DNA of 64,000 nucleotides from DASTPP01 sp035762175. GTDB taxonomy: Bacteria; Myxococcota_A; Polyangia; Polyangiales; Polyangiaceae. The stretch lies in the NCBI GenBank assembly GCA_035762175.1, contig DASTPP010000400.1, forward strand, positions 1-64,000, given 5' to 3'. The translations under genes were made by a program, and so were the position numbers. Position 1 is the first letter of the stretch. Each line of letters opens with the position of its first letter. The notes below the pieces were generated by a model. That model was given only the letters and a program-made list of their open reading frames with translations. It searched no databases and was not told the origin of the DNA. This document shows, in pieces, positions 17,719 to 25,980 of the stretch.

Positions 17719-18771
17719 ATGAGCACCGACATCTCGCAACGCAAGGCAGACCACATCGACCTCGCGGCCCGCGGCGACGTCGGCTTCCGGCACACGACGA
17801 CGCTCTTCGAGTGCGTGCGCCTCGTGCACGACGCGCTGCCCGAGGCGCACCTCGACGAGCTCGACACCTCGGTCACCCTCCTCGGCAAGCGCCTGCGCGC
17901 CCCCATCGTCATCGCCGCCATGACCGGCGGCACCCCCCGCGCCGGCGCCCTGAACCGCGAGCTCGCCGCCCTCGCCGAGCGGCGCGGCTACGGCTTCGGC
18001 CTCGGCAGCCAGCGCGCCATGCACCTCGACCAGGGCCGCGGCGAGACCTACGCCGTGCGCGACGTCGCCCCCTCCGCCCTCGTGCTCGGCAACGTCGGCG
18101 TCGTGCAGGCGCGCGCCCTGGCCACCGCCGAGCTGCGCGCGCTCGCCGACCGGGTCGGCGCCGACGCGCTCTGCGTCCACCTCAACCCCGCGATGGAGGT
18201 GGTGCAGCCCGGCGGCGACCGCGACTTCCGCGGCGGCCTCGAGACCCTCGCGCGCCTCGCCCGCGAGCTCGGCCTGCCCCTCATCGCCAAAGAGACCGGC
18301 TGCGGCCTGTCGCGCCCCGTCGTGCGGCGCCTCTACGAGGCAGGCGTCCGCCACGTCGACGTCTCGGGCGCCGGCGGCACCTCCTGGGTCGCCGTCGAGA
18401 CCCAGCGCGCCGAGGGCGACGCCAAGGCCCTCGGCCAGGCCTTCTGGGACTGGGGCGTGCCCACCGCGGCCAGTGTCGTCTATGCCGCACAAGAGCCCTT
18501 CGAGACCGTCATCGCCACCGGCGGTGTCCAGAATGGCCTCGATGTGGCCAAGGCCCTCGCCCTCGGCGCGCACGCCGCGGGCCTGGCCCGCCCCGTCCTC
18601 AAGGCCCTCGTCAACGAAGGCGCCGAGGCGGCCGATCGCTTCCTCGACCAGGTCGAGGCCGAGCTGCGCACCGCCATGCTCCTGACCGGCTCGCGCCGCG
18701 CCCACGACCTGCGCCGCGCCGGGCGCGTGCTCACGGGCGAGCTGCGCGACTGGGTCGCCGCCGGCTCGTAG
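17719..18771 (+). CDS. fni: Type 2 isopentenyl-diphosphate isomerase
   Basis: FMN-dependent IDI-2 interconverts IPP and DMAPP and completes the pathway of the divergent operon. Product of 350 residues: RKADHIDL start, MTGGTPRAGALNRELA, GFGLGSQRAM, NVGVVQA, LHLNP-type VHLNPAMEVVQPGGDR, KETGCGLS, VDVSGAGGTSW, and a phosphate-binding VIATGGVQNGLDVAKALALG. All are hallmark IDI-2 segments. The ATG at 17719 is preceded by a weak ribosome site. A repeat array follows within 70 bp of the stop. Confidence 0.95.
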   Translation: MSTDISQRKADHIDLAARGDVGFRHTTTLFECVRLVHDALPEAHLDELDTSVTLLGKRLRAPIVIAAMTGGTPRAGALNRELAALAERRGYGFGLGSQRAMHLDQGRGETYAVRDVAPSALVLGNVGVVQARALATAELRALADRVGADALCVHLNPAMEVVQPGGDRDFRGGLETLARLARELGLPLIAKETGCGLSRPVVRRLYEAGVRHVDVSGAGGTSWVAVETQRAEGDAKALGQAFWDWGVPTAASVVYAAQEPFETVIATGGVQNGLDVAKALALGAHAAGLARPVLKALVNEGAEAADRFLDQVEAELRTAMLLTGSRRAHDLRRAGRVLTGELRDWVAAGS

Positions 18772-18819
18772 CGCCGCCCTCGCGACACCCCCGGCCGCCC
18801 GCCGGGGGCGAAGCGGGCG

Positions 18820-18975
18820 AAAAAACGCCGCCCGAAGCCCGCGGAAAGGCGTCGCGACTCCCCGAAGCTCGGCCGTCCGAAAGGCGTTGCGGCCCCGGCG
18901 CTGGGCCCGCCGAAAAGCGTCGCGGGCCCCGCCGCTCGGCCGCCCGAAAGGCGTCGCGGCCCCGGCGGCTCGTGG
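18820..18975 (+). repeat. Degenerate ~34-bp tandem repeat after fni
   Basis: Imperfect units marked by CGAAAGGCGTCGCGG-like cores with A-tracts at 18845, 18880, 18913 and 18947 (spacings 35, 33 and 34 bp), and a truncated unit near 18820. It fills most of the 293-bp gap before the GAF gene. No promoter element is recognisable in it. Confidence 0.7.
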
Positions 18976-19064
18976 CGAGAAGGTGCGCGATGGCGGGTTT
19001 CCGCTCTGGACGGCGCCGCCGTCGGCCGTGGTAGACTCGGGGCCGTGGCGCGGCACAACACCTG

Positions 19065-19928
19065 ATGGACCCTGAGCGCAAGAGCCACCCCAAATACCTC
19101 GGCGACGCGGCGGGCGCCGCCCGAGACGACGACGAGGCCCAGGGCGACGAGTTTTTGCGCCGGTTCTTCCGGAAGGGCGCGAGAATCATGCGCGCCCTCC
19201 TGCGCGAGCGCGACGAGCTGCGCCGCCGCGTGGTCGCGCTCGAAGAAGAGAACGTGCTCTTGCGCGCCCGCCTCGGCGACGACGCCTCGGTCGACGACCT
19301 GCAGCGGCGCATCGACGAGCTCGAGCAGGCCCGGCGCGACGCCTCGCGTCGCATCAGCGACGCCGAAGAGCTGCGCGTCCGGCACGAGGCCGACGCCGCC
19401 CGCGCCGAGGCCGACCTCGCCGGGCTCGCCAGCCTCTACGTCGCCACCTACCAGCTGCACGCCTCGCTCGAGCCGGGCGAGGTCCTGCGGCATATTGCCG
19501 AGCTGGCCGAGCAATTTCTCGGCGCCCGAAGCTTCGCCCTCTACGTCGCCGACGACGCCGGCCGCCGCCTCTTGCCGCTCGCCTCGGGCGGCCTCGCCGA
19601 GGGCCCCGAGCCCCTGCAGGTCGACGAGGGCCCCGTCGGCCTCGCCTACCTGACCGGCGTCGCCGCCGTCACCGCCGGCGACCCGCGCGACGGCTCGGCC
19701 GAGCGGCCCGCCGCCGTCATCCCCCTGCAATTGCAGGGCGCCGTGCGCGGCGTCTTCGTCCTCTACCGTACCCTCGCCCAGAAAGAGACCTTCTCCCCCG
19801 GCGACCGCGAGCTCCTGCGGCTGCTCGGCGACCAGGCCATGCCCGCCCTCGCCGCCGCGCGCCTCTACGCCGACCGCACGCTCGACCTCGTGCCGCCCGA
19901 CTACGCCCGCGCCCCGGGGGGAGCCTGA
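19065..19928 (+). CDS. Coiled-coil GAF-domain protein
   Basis: Product of 287 residues. A charged N terminus is followed by a coiled coil (about residues 45-125, RERDELRRRVVALEEENVLL and heptads after it), then a GAF domain (about 130-275: a LYVATYQLHASLEPGEVLRH lead-in, FALYVADDAG, VIPLQLQGAVRGVFVLYR). GAF domains bind small ligands or other proteins. Only 6 bp separate it from the receiver gene, so the pair probably forms one signalling module, with the GAF protein as sensor or partner of the CheY-like protein. No kinase domain is present. Confidence 0.85.
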   Translation: MDPERKSHPKYLGDAAGAARDDDEAQGDEFLRRFFRKGARIMRALLRERDELRRRVVALEEENVLLRARLGDDASVDDLQRRIDELEQARRDASRRISDAEELRVRHEADAARAEADLAGLASLYVATYQLHASLEPGEVLRHIAELAEQFLGARSFALYVADDAGRRLLPLASGGLAEGPEPLQVDEGPVGLAYLTGVAAVTAGDPRDGSAERPAAVIPLQLQGAVRGVFVLYRTLAQKETFSPGDRELLRLLGDQAMPALAAARLYADRTLDLVPPDYARAPGGA

Positions 19929-19934
19929 GCCCGC

Positions 19935-20312
19935 ATGGCCGATTACTCTTGTCTCGTCGTCGAAGACTCGCCCGTGATGCGGCAGCTGCTCGTCTTCGCC
20001 CTCGCCCGCGTGCGCAACCTGCGCGTCGTCGAGGCCGACGACGGCGTCGACGGCCTGCGCAAGCTCGCGGCCACCCGCTTCGACATCGTCATCACCGACA
20101 TCAACATGCCCGTGATGGACGGCCTGAAGCTCGTGCGGCGCATCCGCAGCGACCCGACCCACAAAGACACCCCCGTCATCATCATTACCACCGAGGGGTC
20201 GCAAGAAGACCGCCAGCGCGCCCTGCAGCTCGGCGCCAACGCCTACATCACCAAGCCCATTCAGGCCCCCCAGGTCATCGCCAAGGTCAAAGAGCTGCTC
20301 CACATCGAGTGA
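19935..20312 (+). CDS. CheY-like single-domain response regulator
   Basis: Stand-alone receiver of 125 residues with acid pair Glu10/Asp11, phospho-acceptor Asp55 (IVITDINMPVMDG), the conserved Thr in IIITTEGS, and Lys in AYITKPI. It has no output domain, so it acts by protein contact, as CheY does. It is co-transcribed with the GAF gene 6 bp upstream. No chemotaxis genes are visible nearby. Confidence 0.93.
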   Translation: MADYSCLVVEDSPVMRQLLVFALARVRNLRVVEADDGVDGLRKLAATRFDIVITDINMPVMDGLKLVRRIRSDPTHKDTPVIIITTEGSQEDRQRALQLGANAYITKPIQAPQVIAKVKELLHIE

Positions 20313-20354
20313 GCGGCCCCAACCGGCCGGCGAGCGCACCCACGCGCGGAGACC

Positions 20355-20940
20355 TTGCCGCCCCGCGCAGGGGGGCCCGCCCAGAACGGGGCAGATGCCT
20401 TCCAAGGCAAGCCAAGCGCTGCCCAGGACGGCACGGGTAGCGCCCGGCACAAGGCGGACACGCCCCCCAAGACGGCACCGACAGTGCCCAGCGCAGGGGG
20501 GGCACCGCACAGGACGGTACAGGCCGCGCCCAGCACGCGGCAAACGCCACCCGAGCCGGGGCAGGCGCCGACCAGGGCGCGGCAAACGCCGCCCAAGACG
20601 GGGCAGGCGCCGACCAGGAGGGGGCAGATGCCGACCAGGGCGCGGCAAACGCCACCCAGGACGCGGCAGGTGCCGTTCAAGACGGGGCAGGCGCCGCCCA
20701 GGACGCGGCAAACGCCGCCCAGGACGCGGCGGGTGCCGTTCAAGACGGGGCAAACGCCGTCCAAGACCGGGCAGGCGATGTCCAGGACAGCGCAGAGCTT
20801 GTCCAGAGCAGAGAGCGGTGCACCCAGCGCCGGCTAGAGGGCGCGCAGGACAGGCACCGCGCCGCCCAGCGTGGCGGACAGGTCGGCCAAGCCAACAGAG
20901 GGGCTGCCCAGGACAGCGAGCGAGTCGCTCAGGGCACCAG
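20355..20940 (+). pseudogene. Decayed or frameshifted Ala/Gln heptad-repeat gene
   Basis: A 21-bp periodic repeat encodes heptads of type A-[AV]-Q-D-[GA]-A-[GN]. Frame A starts at TTG 20355 behind GGAGACC and reads PAQNGAD AFQGKPS AAQDGTG before losing the pattern near 20450. Another frame, open from 20441, picks it up (APQDGTD, SAQRRGG, TAQDGTG) and runs about 20 more heptads to about 20935. A single net one-base change near 20441-20455 would join them. No ATG/GTG/TTG opens the second frame before 20942, so as it stands the repeat domain is not cleanly translatable. Function unknown; helical, Ala-rich structure is expected. Confidence 0.45.
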
Positions 20941-21076
20941 CATGCCCTTGGGAGGGGGCGTGAGCGGTTCTCGCAGGCCGAGCAGGCATGGCCCTGCGCA
21001 CCTGGTCACACCGCTTGGTGAAAAATCACGCAACCAGACCCGGCGGCGGCCGACGGGAAGGGCAGGGGGCAGCCGC

Positions 21077-22009
21077 ATGGCTCAACCCGCCCCCGACTCT
21101 GAAGAGAGGTTCGACGCCATGTCCGCCCCGATGACCCCGCCCCTGTTCGCTCAAACCGCCACCTCGCCCGCCCAGCCCCCGACGGTTGCTCCGCCGGCTC
21201 GAACGCCGCAGGGGGCTGCGTCTGCCCGAACGCCGGGCCCCCTCGAGCGCTGGGCGCCGGAGGCGCAGAAGCTCGCGTCGAGCGAGATGCACCTCGCGGT
21301 GCCCTTCCACGTGCTCCTGGGCGAGGCGGTCGACGTCGCTCGCTTCCACGAGACGTACTTCGCGAGCGTCGGGGCGAGCGACGGGCAGCCCGCGAGGCCG
21401 GGCCTCGACACGGTGATCGACGAGCGGCGGGGGATGACGGCGTCGACGGGCGAAGACATTCTGTCGCTGCGCGAGGCGACGCAGCAGGCCCACGCCCGCT
21501 ACCTGATCGTGTCGTCGCCGGCCGGCGCCGCGCCGGTGAAGCGCGGGCGCTTCGTCGTGGGCGAGATCGCGGCCGCGCTCGGCTATCTCTTCGGCGGCGA
21601 AGGCGCGCGCGCCGCGCAGCTCGCCGCCCTACGCGCCGCGCACGCCGGCGGGCCCAGGTCGGCCGACGCGCTCGCGGCCGCGCTCGAAGAGTACGCCGCC
21701 CTCGGCGAGGCCCACCGCGGCGAGATCGCCGGCCTCGGCGGCTTCGATCCGGGGCTGCTCGACGAGGCCAGAGAGGTCGCGCGGGCCCTGCGCGAGCGCC
21801 CGGCCGCCGCGGCCGCGCCGGGCGACGAGGTCGCGCGGGCGCTCGCCCTGCGCAACCGCCTGGCCACGCTGCTCGCGGCGAAGATGAACGCCGTGCGCGC
21901 CGCCGCCCGCTTCGTGTTCCGGCACCGGCCCGAGATCGTGCGCGAGGCGACCAGCGCTTACGAGCGCCACCGCCGTGCGGCGTCGAGGCGGGGCGCGCGA
22001 GCAGGGTAG
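21077..22009 (+). CDS. Hypothetical protein, myxobacterial-type
   Basis: Product of 310 residues from the ATG at 21077 (after GGCAGGGGGCAG); the same frame stays open upstream to 20441, across the heptad repeat. There is a Pro/Thr/Ala-rich N terminus (1-60), then a mostly helical Ala-rich region and a conserved-looking basic C terminus (AARFVFRHRPEIVREATSAY then ERHRR). No signal peptide or membrane segment. Not recognised; proteins with this type of C terminus appear, from memory, as paralogues in myxobacteria. A 37-bp minisatellite starts 2 bp after the stop, and a nuclease gene follows. Confidence 0.65.
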   Translation: MAQPAPDSEERFDAMSAPMTPPLFAQTATSPAQPPTVAPPARTPQGAASARTPGPLERWAPEAQKLASSEMHLAVPFHVLLGEAVDVARFHETYFASVGASDGQPARPGLDTVIDERRGMTASTGEDILSLREATQQAHARYLIVSSPAGAAPVKRGRFVVGEIAAALGYLFGGEGARAAQLAALRAAHAGGPRSADALAAALEEYAALGEAHRGEIAGLGGFDPGLLDEAREVARALRERPAAAAAPGDEVARALALRNRLATLLAAKMNAVRAAARFVFRHRPEIVREATSAYERHRRAASRRGARAG

Positions 22010-22010
22010 A

Positions 22011-22208
22011 GGGGCGCGAGGCGCGCGGGCACAGCCTTCTTCGCCGTGGGGCGCGGGGCGCGCGGGCACAGCCTTCTTCGCCGTGGGGCGCGAGGCGCGC
22101 GGGCACAGCCTTCTTCGCCCTGGGGCGCGGGGCGCGCGGGCACAGCCTTCTTCGCCGTGAGGCGCGGGGCGCGCGGGCACAGACTTCTTCGCCGTGAGGC
22201 GCGACGCC
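22011..22208 (+). repeat. 37-bp minisatellite, five copies plus partial
   Basis: Five head-to-tail 37-bp units begin at 22011, 22048, 22085, 22122 and 22159, with a 13-bp partial at 22196. Each holds GCGCGCGGGCACAGCCTTCTTCG-like sequence and units differ by one to three bases. There are no spacers, so this is not a CRISPR. It fills the whole interval between two genes. Confidence 0.95.
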
Positions 22209-22227
22209 ATGCTACGCCCCGGCCCCT

Positions 22228-23076
22228 ATGGCCGGCTCTGACCGTGCGTTCCGGGCGCTCGCCCACGCCGAACCCGACGTCATCGTCGACACGCTCCGCC
22301 TACTTTGCCCGGCGCTCGTCGCCGAGGGCGCCAGTGTCACCCCCGAAGACCTCGAGCCGACCCGTCTCGACGCGCTCGCGCCCGCGCGCGAGGCCGACTG
22401 GGTGGCGCGCGTCGGCGGCGCCGAGATTCTGCACGCCGAATGCCAGGGCTACCGCGAGGGCGACTTCACCGACCGGCTGCTTCGCTACCATCTGTCGCTG
22501 GTCTTGCGTGCCTGGTCGCGCCGGGTCAGCTCGGTCGCGCTCTGGCTCCGGCGACCGCCCGAGGCGCAGCTCGCGCGCGTAGTACGCCACCACCGAGTCA
22601 GCGTCGAGGTCGAGCACGTCGTCGTGCCCGAGGTGCCCGCGGAGCAACTGCTCGCGAGCGCCCGCACCGCCTGCTTCGCCCCGGCCGCCGCGCCCGGCCC
22701 GCTCACGGCCGAGGCGCTGTGCCTGCGGGCGGCCGAGGTGCTTTGGGCGGGCGAGGCGGGCTGGTACCGCTGGCACATGGCGGTGGTTTGCGCCGCGACG
22801 CAGGGCCGCTACCGCGCTATGCTGGACGCTATGAGCCAGGTGGGCGTCGAGCGCATCGTCATCGAAGACCTCGTCGAGTTCGGCAAAGACCAGGGGCTCA
22901 TCGAGGGCCGGCTCGAGGGCGAAGCGAAGGTGTTGCTCAAGCAGCTCGCGCTGCGCTTCGGGCCGGTGCCCGAGGGCGTCGAAGCGAGGGTGCGCTCGGC
23001 TTCCGAGGCCGAGCTCGACCGGTGGGCCGAGCGGGTGCTGACGGCGGCCTCGCTCGACGACGTCTTGGCCGGCTGA
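22228..23076 (+). CDS. PD-(D/E)XK nuclease / Rpn-like protein with DUF4351
   Basis: Product of 282 residues. The N-terminal half resembles the Rpn/PD-(D/E)XK transposase-nuclease group: an Asp57 in EADWVARV, then Glu71-x-Gln73 in ILHAECQGY followed by DRLLRYHLSL. The C-terminal 60 residues (EAKVLLKQLALRFGPVPEGV through ELDRWAERVLTAASLDDVL) match DUF4351. Family members promote recombination or are domesticated mobile-element nucleases. It follows directly after the 37-bp minisatellite. Glu-x-Gln in place of Glu-x-Lys is tolerated in this family. Confidence 0.82.
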   Translation: MAGSDRAFRALAHAEPDVIVDTLRLLCPALVAEGASVTPEDLEPTRLDALAPAREADWVARVGGAEILHAECQGYREGDFTDRLLRYHLSLVLRAWSRRVSSVALWLRRPPEAQLARVVRHHRVSVEVEHVVVPEVPAEQLLASARTACFAPAAAPGPLTAEALCLRAAEVLWAGEAGWYRWHMAVVCAATQGRYRAMLDAMSQVGVERIVIEDLVEFGKDQGLIEGRLEGEAKVLLKQLALRFGPVPEGVEARVRSASEAELDRWAERVLTAASLDDVLAG

Positions 23077-23180
23077 CGCCCGCTCGGGGGGCCGCGCACC
23101 GTGCCGGCCTCTCGCCGGCCCGGGCGGGCGCACGACGAAGGCCCAGATGGCGAGTAAGATAGGCGGCCGGTTGGGCCCCT

Positions 23181-23810
23181 TCACCGTCGGCCGAGCGGGT
23201 ACTCGAGCAGCGCCGCGGCGAAATTGTCGGGCACGCAGGCGCCGTCGGCGGTGGACGCGGAGCGGGCGCCGAGAAAGAGCCGATCGCCCTCGATGCGCGC
23301 CGTCTCGTGCTCGCCCGCGCACGCCGCGCTCGGCGGCACGTTGAGCTCCGGGCACCCGACGTCGTGCACGTCGACCGACACGCTGGCGGCCCAGTCGGCG
23401 CGCCCGCAGACCCGGCCGCCGGCGAGAAAGGTCGCTGCCGCTTCGTTCGCCGGGGTGACCGTCCGGGCGGCCAGGCCGAAGAAATAGTTTTCGGCGCGCG
23501 CGACGCGGGTCGAGGTGCCACGCGCTTCGTACGGCCCGCTCGCGCCGATGGTTACGACCGTCGCGGCGCACGTCGCGTCGTCACCGTGAATCCGGATCTC
23601 GCCGAGCCACCTGTCCTGCTCGAACGTGTAGCGTCGCGTCTTGTATACGATCGACCCGTCGGGGGTCGGGAGCACCTCGCACTCGGTGCTCTCCCAGGTG
23701 CCCTCCAGCCCCGCGGCCGCCGCCGATGCCTCGTCGCCGCCGTCGCCGCCGTCGCCGCACCCGAGCGAGAGGGTAAGCGCCGCCACCACTGCACCGAAGC
23801 TCGTCCGCAT
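23181..23810 (-). CDS. Lipoprotein with APCDD1-like domain
   Basis: Product of 209 residues from the ATG at 23810, behind a strong GGAGGAAGAC site. The signal peptide has lipobox LSLGC (Cys18). The rest resembles, by eye, the APCDDC domain: LEGTWESTECEVLP, RRYTFEQDRW, a paired-Cys DDATCAATVV, GPYEARGTSTRV, then DVHDVGCPELNVPPSAAC and DRLFLGAR. In animals this domain is in Wnt inhibitors; the bacterial role is unknown. It likely sits on the outer membrane or in the periplasm. It precedes, in the same direction, no obvious partner. Confidence 0.65.
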   Translation of the reverse strand: MRTSFGAVVAALTLSLGCGDGGDGGDEASAAAAGLEGTWESTECEVLPTPDGSIVYKTRRYTFEQDRWLGEIRIHGDDATCAATVVTIGASGPYEARGTSTRVARAENYFFGLAARTVTPANEAAATFLAGGRVCGRADWAASVSVDVHDVGCPELNVPPSAACAGEHETARIEGDRLFLGARSASTADGACVPDNFAAALLEYPLGRR

Positions 23811-24015
23811 GTCTTCCTCCCGGCCCCGCCGCGCGAAGCCTCCATGCGCTCGCAAGGTAAGGGGGGCGCGCGCGCGGACAACGTGCGCGCGGCGCGACAC
23901 ACTGTCTCCGTGGGCGGGACGGTTCGGGCCGCCGGGGCCGCACCGGGCCGCGGCGCCGGCCGCCGGGCAGGGGCGTCGGGCGGGGCCCCGGCGGGTGGTT
24001 CGGCGCGCGGCGGAC

Positions 24016-25755
24016 TCAGAACCCGAGCCGCTCGGGCCGCCGCCCGGCCGGTAGCCGTAGCACCGCCCCGCCCCCGCGCGAGGCGAGTGCGGCGGGCTCG
24101 CCCGGCGGGGCGGCGTTCTCCCAGACGTCGGCCTGGGCGAAGAAGGACTGGGCGAACTCGGCCGACCGCGTGAAGGCCGGCCGGGCCAGATCGCCGAGGC
24201 AGCCCGAGGCCGGCGGCGCCGCGGGGTCGCGCAGGAAGGCGTCGAACATCTGCCCGCCGCAGGTGGCCCCGCCCGCCGCCTGCACGGGCGAGTTGAAGAG
24301 CACGGTGTGGGTGCCGAAGGGCACGCGCACGAAGTTTTGCGTGGGCGCGCGCAGGTTGCCCGCGATCTGCTCGGCCTTCTCGATCGGCGTCTGCGAGTCG
24401 AGCTCGCCGTTCATCGCCAGGATGGGCACGTCGGTCGCGGGCCACTGCCAGACGTCGGGCGCCGGCGTGTAGCGCGGCCAGGCGTCGCGGTAGACGACGT
24501 CGGACGGCAGCGAGCAGAAGAGCGCCTCGTCGCACGCCTTCTCGATCGCCTCGCGCGGGGGCGCGGCCGGGTCGTAAATCTCGGAGATGCCGACGTGCAG
24601 CCGGAGCATGTCCGAGTCGAGCCGCGCGGCCGGGTCGGCCCGCGGGTCGAGCCGCGTCGAGAGCTCGACCAGGTAGGTGTAGAACGCCACCGCGTCGGCC
24701 GGCTCGCAGCGCTCGAGCCGGTAGAGCAGCGGGAAGAGCAGCGTATTGAGCGACCGGAACTGGATGGTGACCCGCAAGAACTGCTCGACGATCGCCGCGT
24801 AGGTCGCACCATCGGGGAAGCTGCCGTCGGTCGCCGGGTCGCCGTCGGCCTCGAGAATGCGCCGCTCGTCCTCGGCCTTGACCGCCGCGAAGCACTGGCC
24901 CTCTTGGCGAACCTTCGACACCGCCGCCCGCACGCGCGCCCAGGGGTCGGGGCCCATCTTCTCGGCGCAGAGCGCGTCGGCGGCGCAGAGCGCCGCGAGC
25001 TTCTCGGCCACCGCGTCGGCCTGCAGCCCGAAGTCGTTGAAGAACTGCACGCCCGGCGTCGCGATCGAGTCGAGCACCACGCCCGAGGCGTCGGCCGGCC
25101 GCGCCTTCAGGTACTGAATGGCCCAGTACGTGCCGTACGAGACCGAGTAGACGAAGAGCTGCTGGCCCGGCGCGCGCGTCGCGTCCGTCGCGGCGCCGAG
25201 ATCGCGCGCCGCCGCCTGCGACGTGAAGAAGCGCAGCCGGTCGCCCCACTCGGCCTTGAGCGCCTCGAGGCACGGGGGCGTCTCGGCGTCGGTCAGCAGA
25301 AAGCCCCCGGCCGACTCGTCCGACTCGAAGGCCGGGCAGCCGAGCCGCGTCGACCGGCCCACGCCGCGGTGGTCGATGATGTAGAGGTCGAACTCGGGGA
25401 AGGCCTGGTGGTACTCGTCGATGACGCTGGGCACCTCGGGCGCCGGGCGGTCGGCGAAGACGGCGCCGCTCGCCCCCGGGCCGCCCTGCAAGAACCAGAG
25501 CTGCGCCCGCGGCGTGCCGCTCGCCTTGGTCCGGGCTACGAACACTGAAATTTTTTCGCCCTGGGGGTTGTCCCAGTCGAGGGGGACCGAGAGCGTGCCG
25601 CACTCGCCCATCGACTCGAAGGGCGCCTCGCACGTGCCCCACCGGATGGGCGGCTCGTCGTCGTCGTCGCCCCCGCAGCCGCTCGCGGCGGCCGAGATCA
25701 GGGTGAAGAGCGGGGCGAGGGCGAAGGGGGCGAGGCGGCGAAGGCTGAGGGGCAT
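24016..25755 (-). CDS. TAP-like alpha/beta-hydrolase lipoprotein (S33 peptidase)
   Basis: Product of 579 residues with a lipobox (ISAAASGC) and Asp-rich start, hence an exported lipoprotein. Core: LSVPLDWDNPQG, oxyanion LQGGPGASG, IIDHRGVGRSTRLGCP, nucleophile elbow FVYSVSYGTYW (Ser in S-x-S-Y-G), acid in MNGELDSQTPIEKAEQI, His in VPFGTHTVLF and the C-terminal Cys-containing cap typical of tripeptidyl aminopeptidase (TAP)-like enzymes. It likely removes short peptides from N termini outside the cytoplasm. Cysteine pairs suggest disulfides. Confidence 0.9.
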   Translation of the reverse strand: MPLSLRRLAPFALAPLFTLISAAASGCGGDDDDEPPIRWGTCEAPFESMGECGTLSVPLDWDNPQGEKISVFVARTKASGTPRAQLWFLQGGPGASGAVFADRPAPEVPSVIDEYHQAFPEFDLYIIDHRGVGRSTRLGCPAFESDESAGGFLLTDAETPPCLEALKAEWGDRLRFFTSQAAARDLGAATDATRAPGQQLFVYSVSYGTYWAIQYLKARPADASGVVLDSIATPGVQFFNDFGLQADAVAEKLAALCAADALCAEKMGPDPWARVRAAVSKVRQEGQCFAAVKAEDERRILEADGDPATDGSFPDGATYAAIVEQFLRVTIQFRSLNTLLFPLLYRLERCEPADAVAFYTYLVELSTRLDPRADPAARLDSDMLRLHVGISEIYDPAAPPREAIEKACDEALFCSLPSDVVYRDAWPRYTPAPDVWQWPATDVPILAMNGELDSQTPIEKAEQIAGNLRAPTQNFVRVPFGTHTVLFNSPVQAAGGATCGGQMFDAFLRDPAAPPASGCLGDLARPAFTRSAEFAQSFFAQADVWENAAPPGEPAALASRGGGAVLRLPAGRRPERLGF

Positions 25756-25806
25756 GGCGGGCGGTGCTCCGGAAAGGGGGGGTTAAGGACGCCTGACACG
25801 GGCGGT

Positions 25807-25897
25807 GGGTGCGCCGGCGCGCTCTGCGGGCACCCTGACCTCGCCTTTCGGGCTCGGACAGCAGGGAGCCCGCCCTCCGAGCGCGCCAGGCGCGCCC
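25807..25897. repeat. Dispersed long-arm inverted-repeat element, copy 2
   Basis: Arms 25807-25824 and 25879-25897 pair with one unpaired base and one mismatch. The 54-nt loop (25825-25878) aligns along its length with the loop of copy 1 read on the opposite strand, while the arms are different. It lies between the peptidase start and the enoyl-CoA hydratase end. Confidence 0.8.
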
Positions 25898-25920
25898 GCC
25901 ATGGTACGCCGGGCGGCGCG

Positions 25921-25980
25921 CCGCGGCAGCCCCGAAGGAGGGCGGGGGTGCCGCGGCAGCCCCGAAGGAGGGCGGGGGGC
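25921..25980 (-). repeat. 30-bp tandem duplication after enoyl-CoA hydratase stop
   Basis: Units 25921-25950 and 25951-25980 differ only in their last two bases. The pair ends exactly where the stop of the minus-strand hydratase gene begins. Confidence 0.85.

Noticed and set aside
20355..20837. A 160-residue Pro/Thr/Gln repeat protein (RTRQTPP-type heptads) in a single frame
   Set aside because: The same 21-bp repeat gives a more protein-like Ala/Gln/Asp heptad in another frame, and that pattern is continuous with the first codons. The Pro/Thr frame is probably a shadow.
22011..22208. CRISPR array
   Set aside because: Repeats are directly adjacent with no unique spacers and no cas genes are nearby. 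The same holds for the 35-bp arrays.
22228..23076. Active transposon around the PD-(D/E)XK gene
   Set aside because: No terminal inverted repeats or target duplication could be found, and the neighbouring repeats are a minisatellite.
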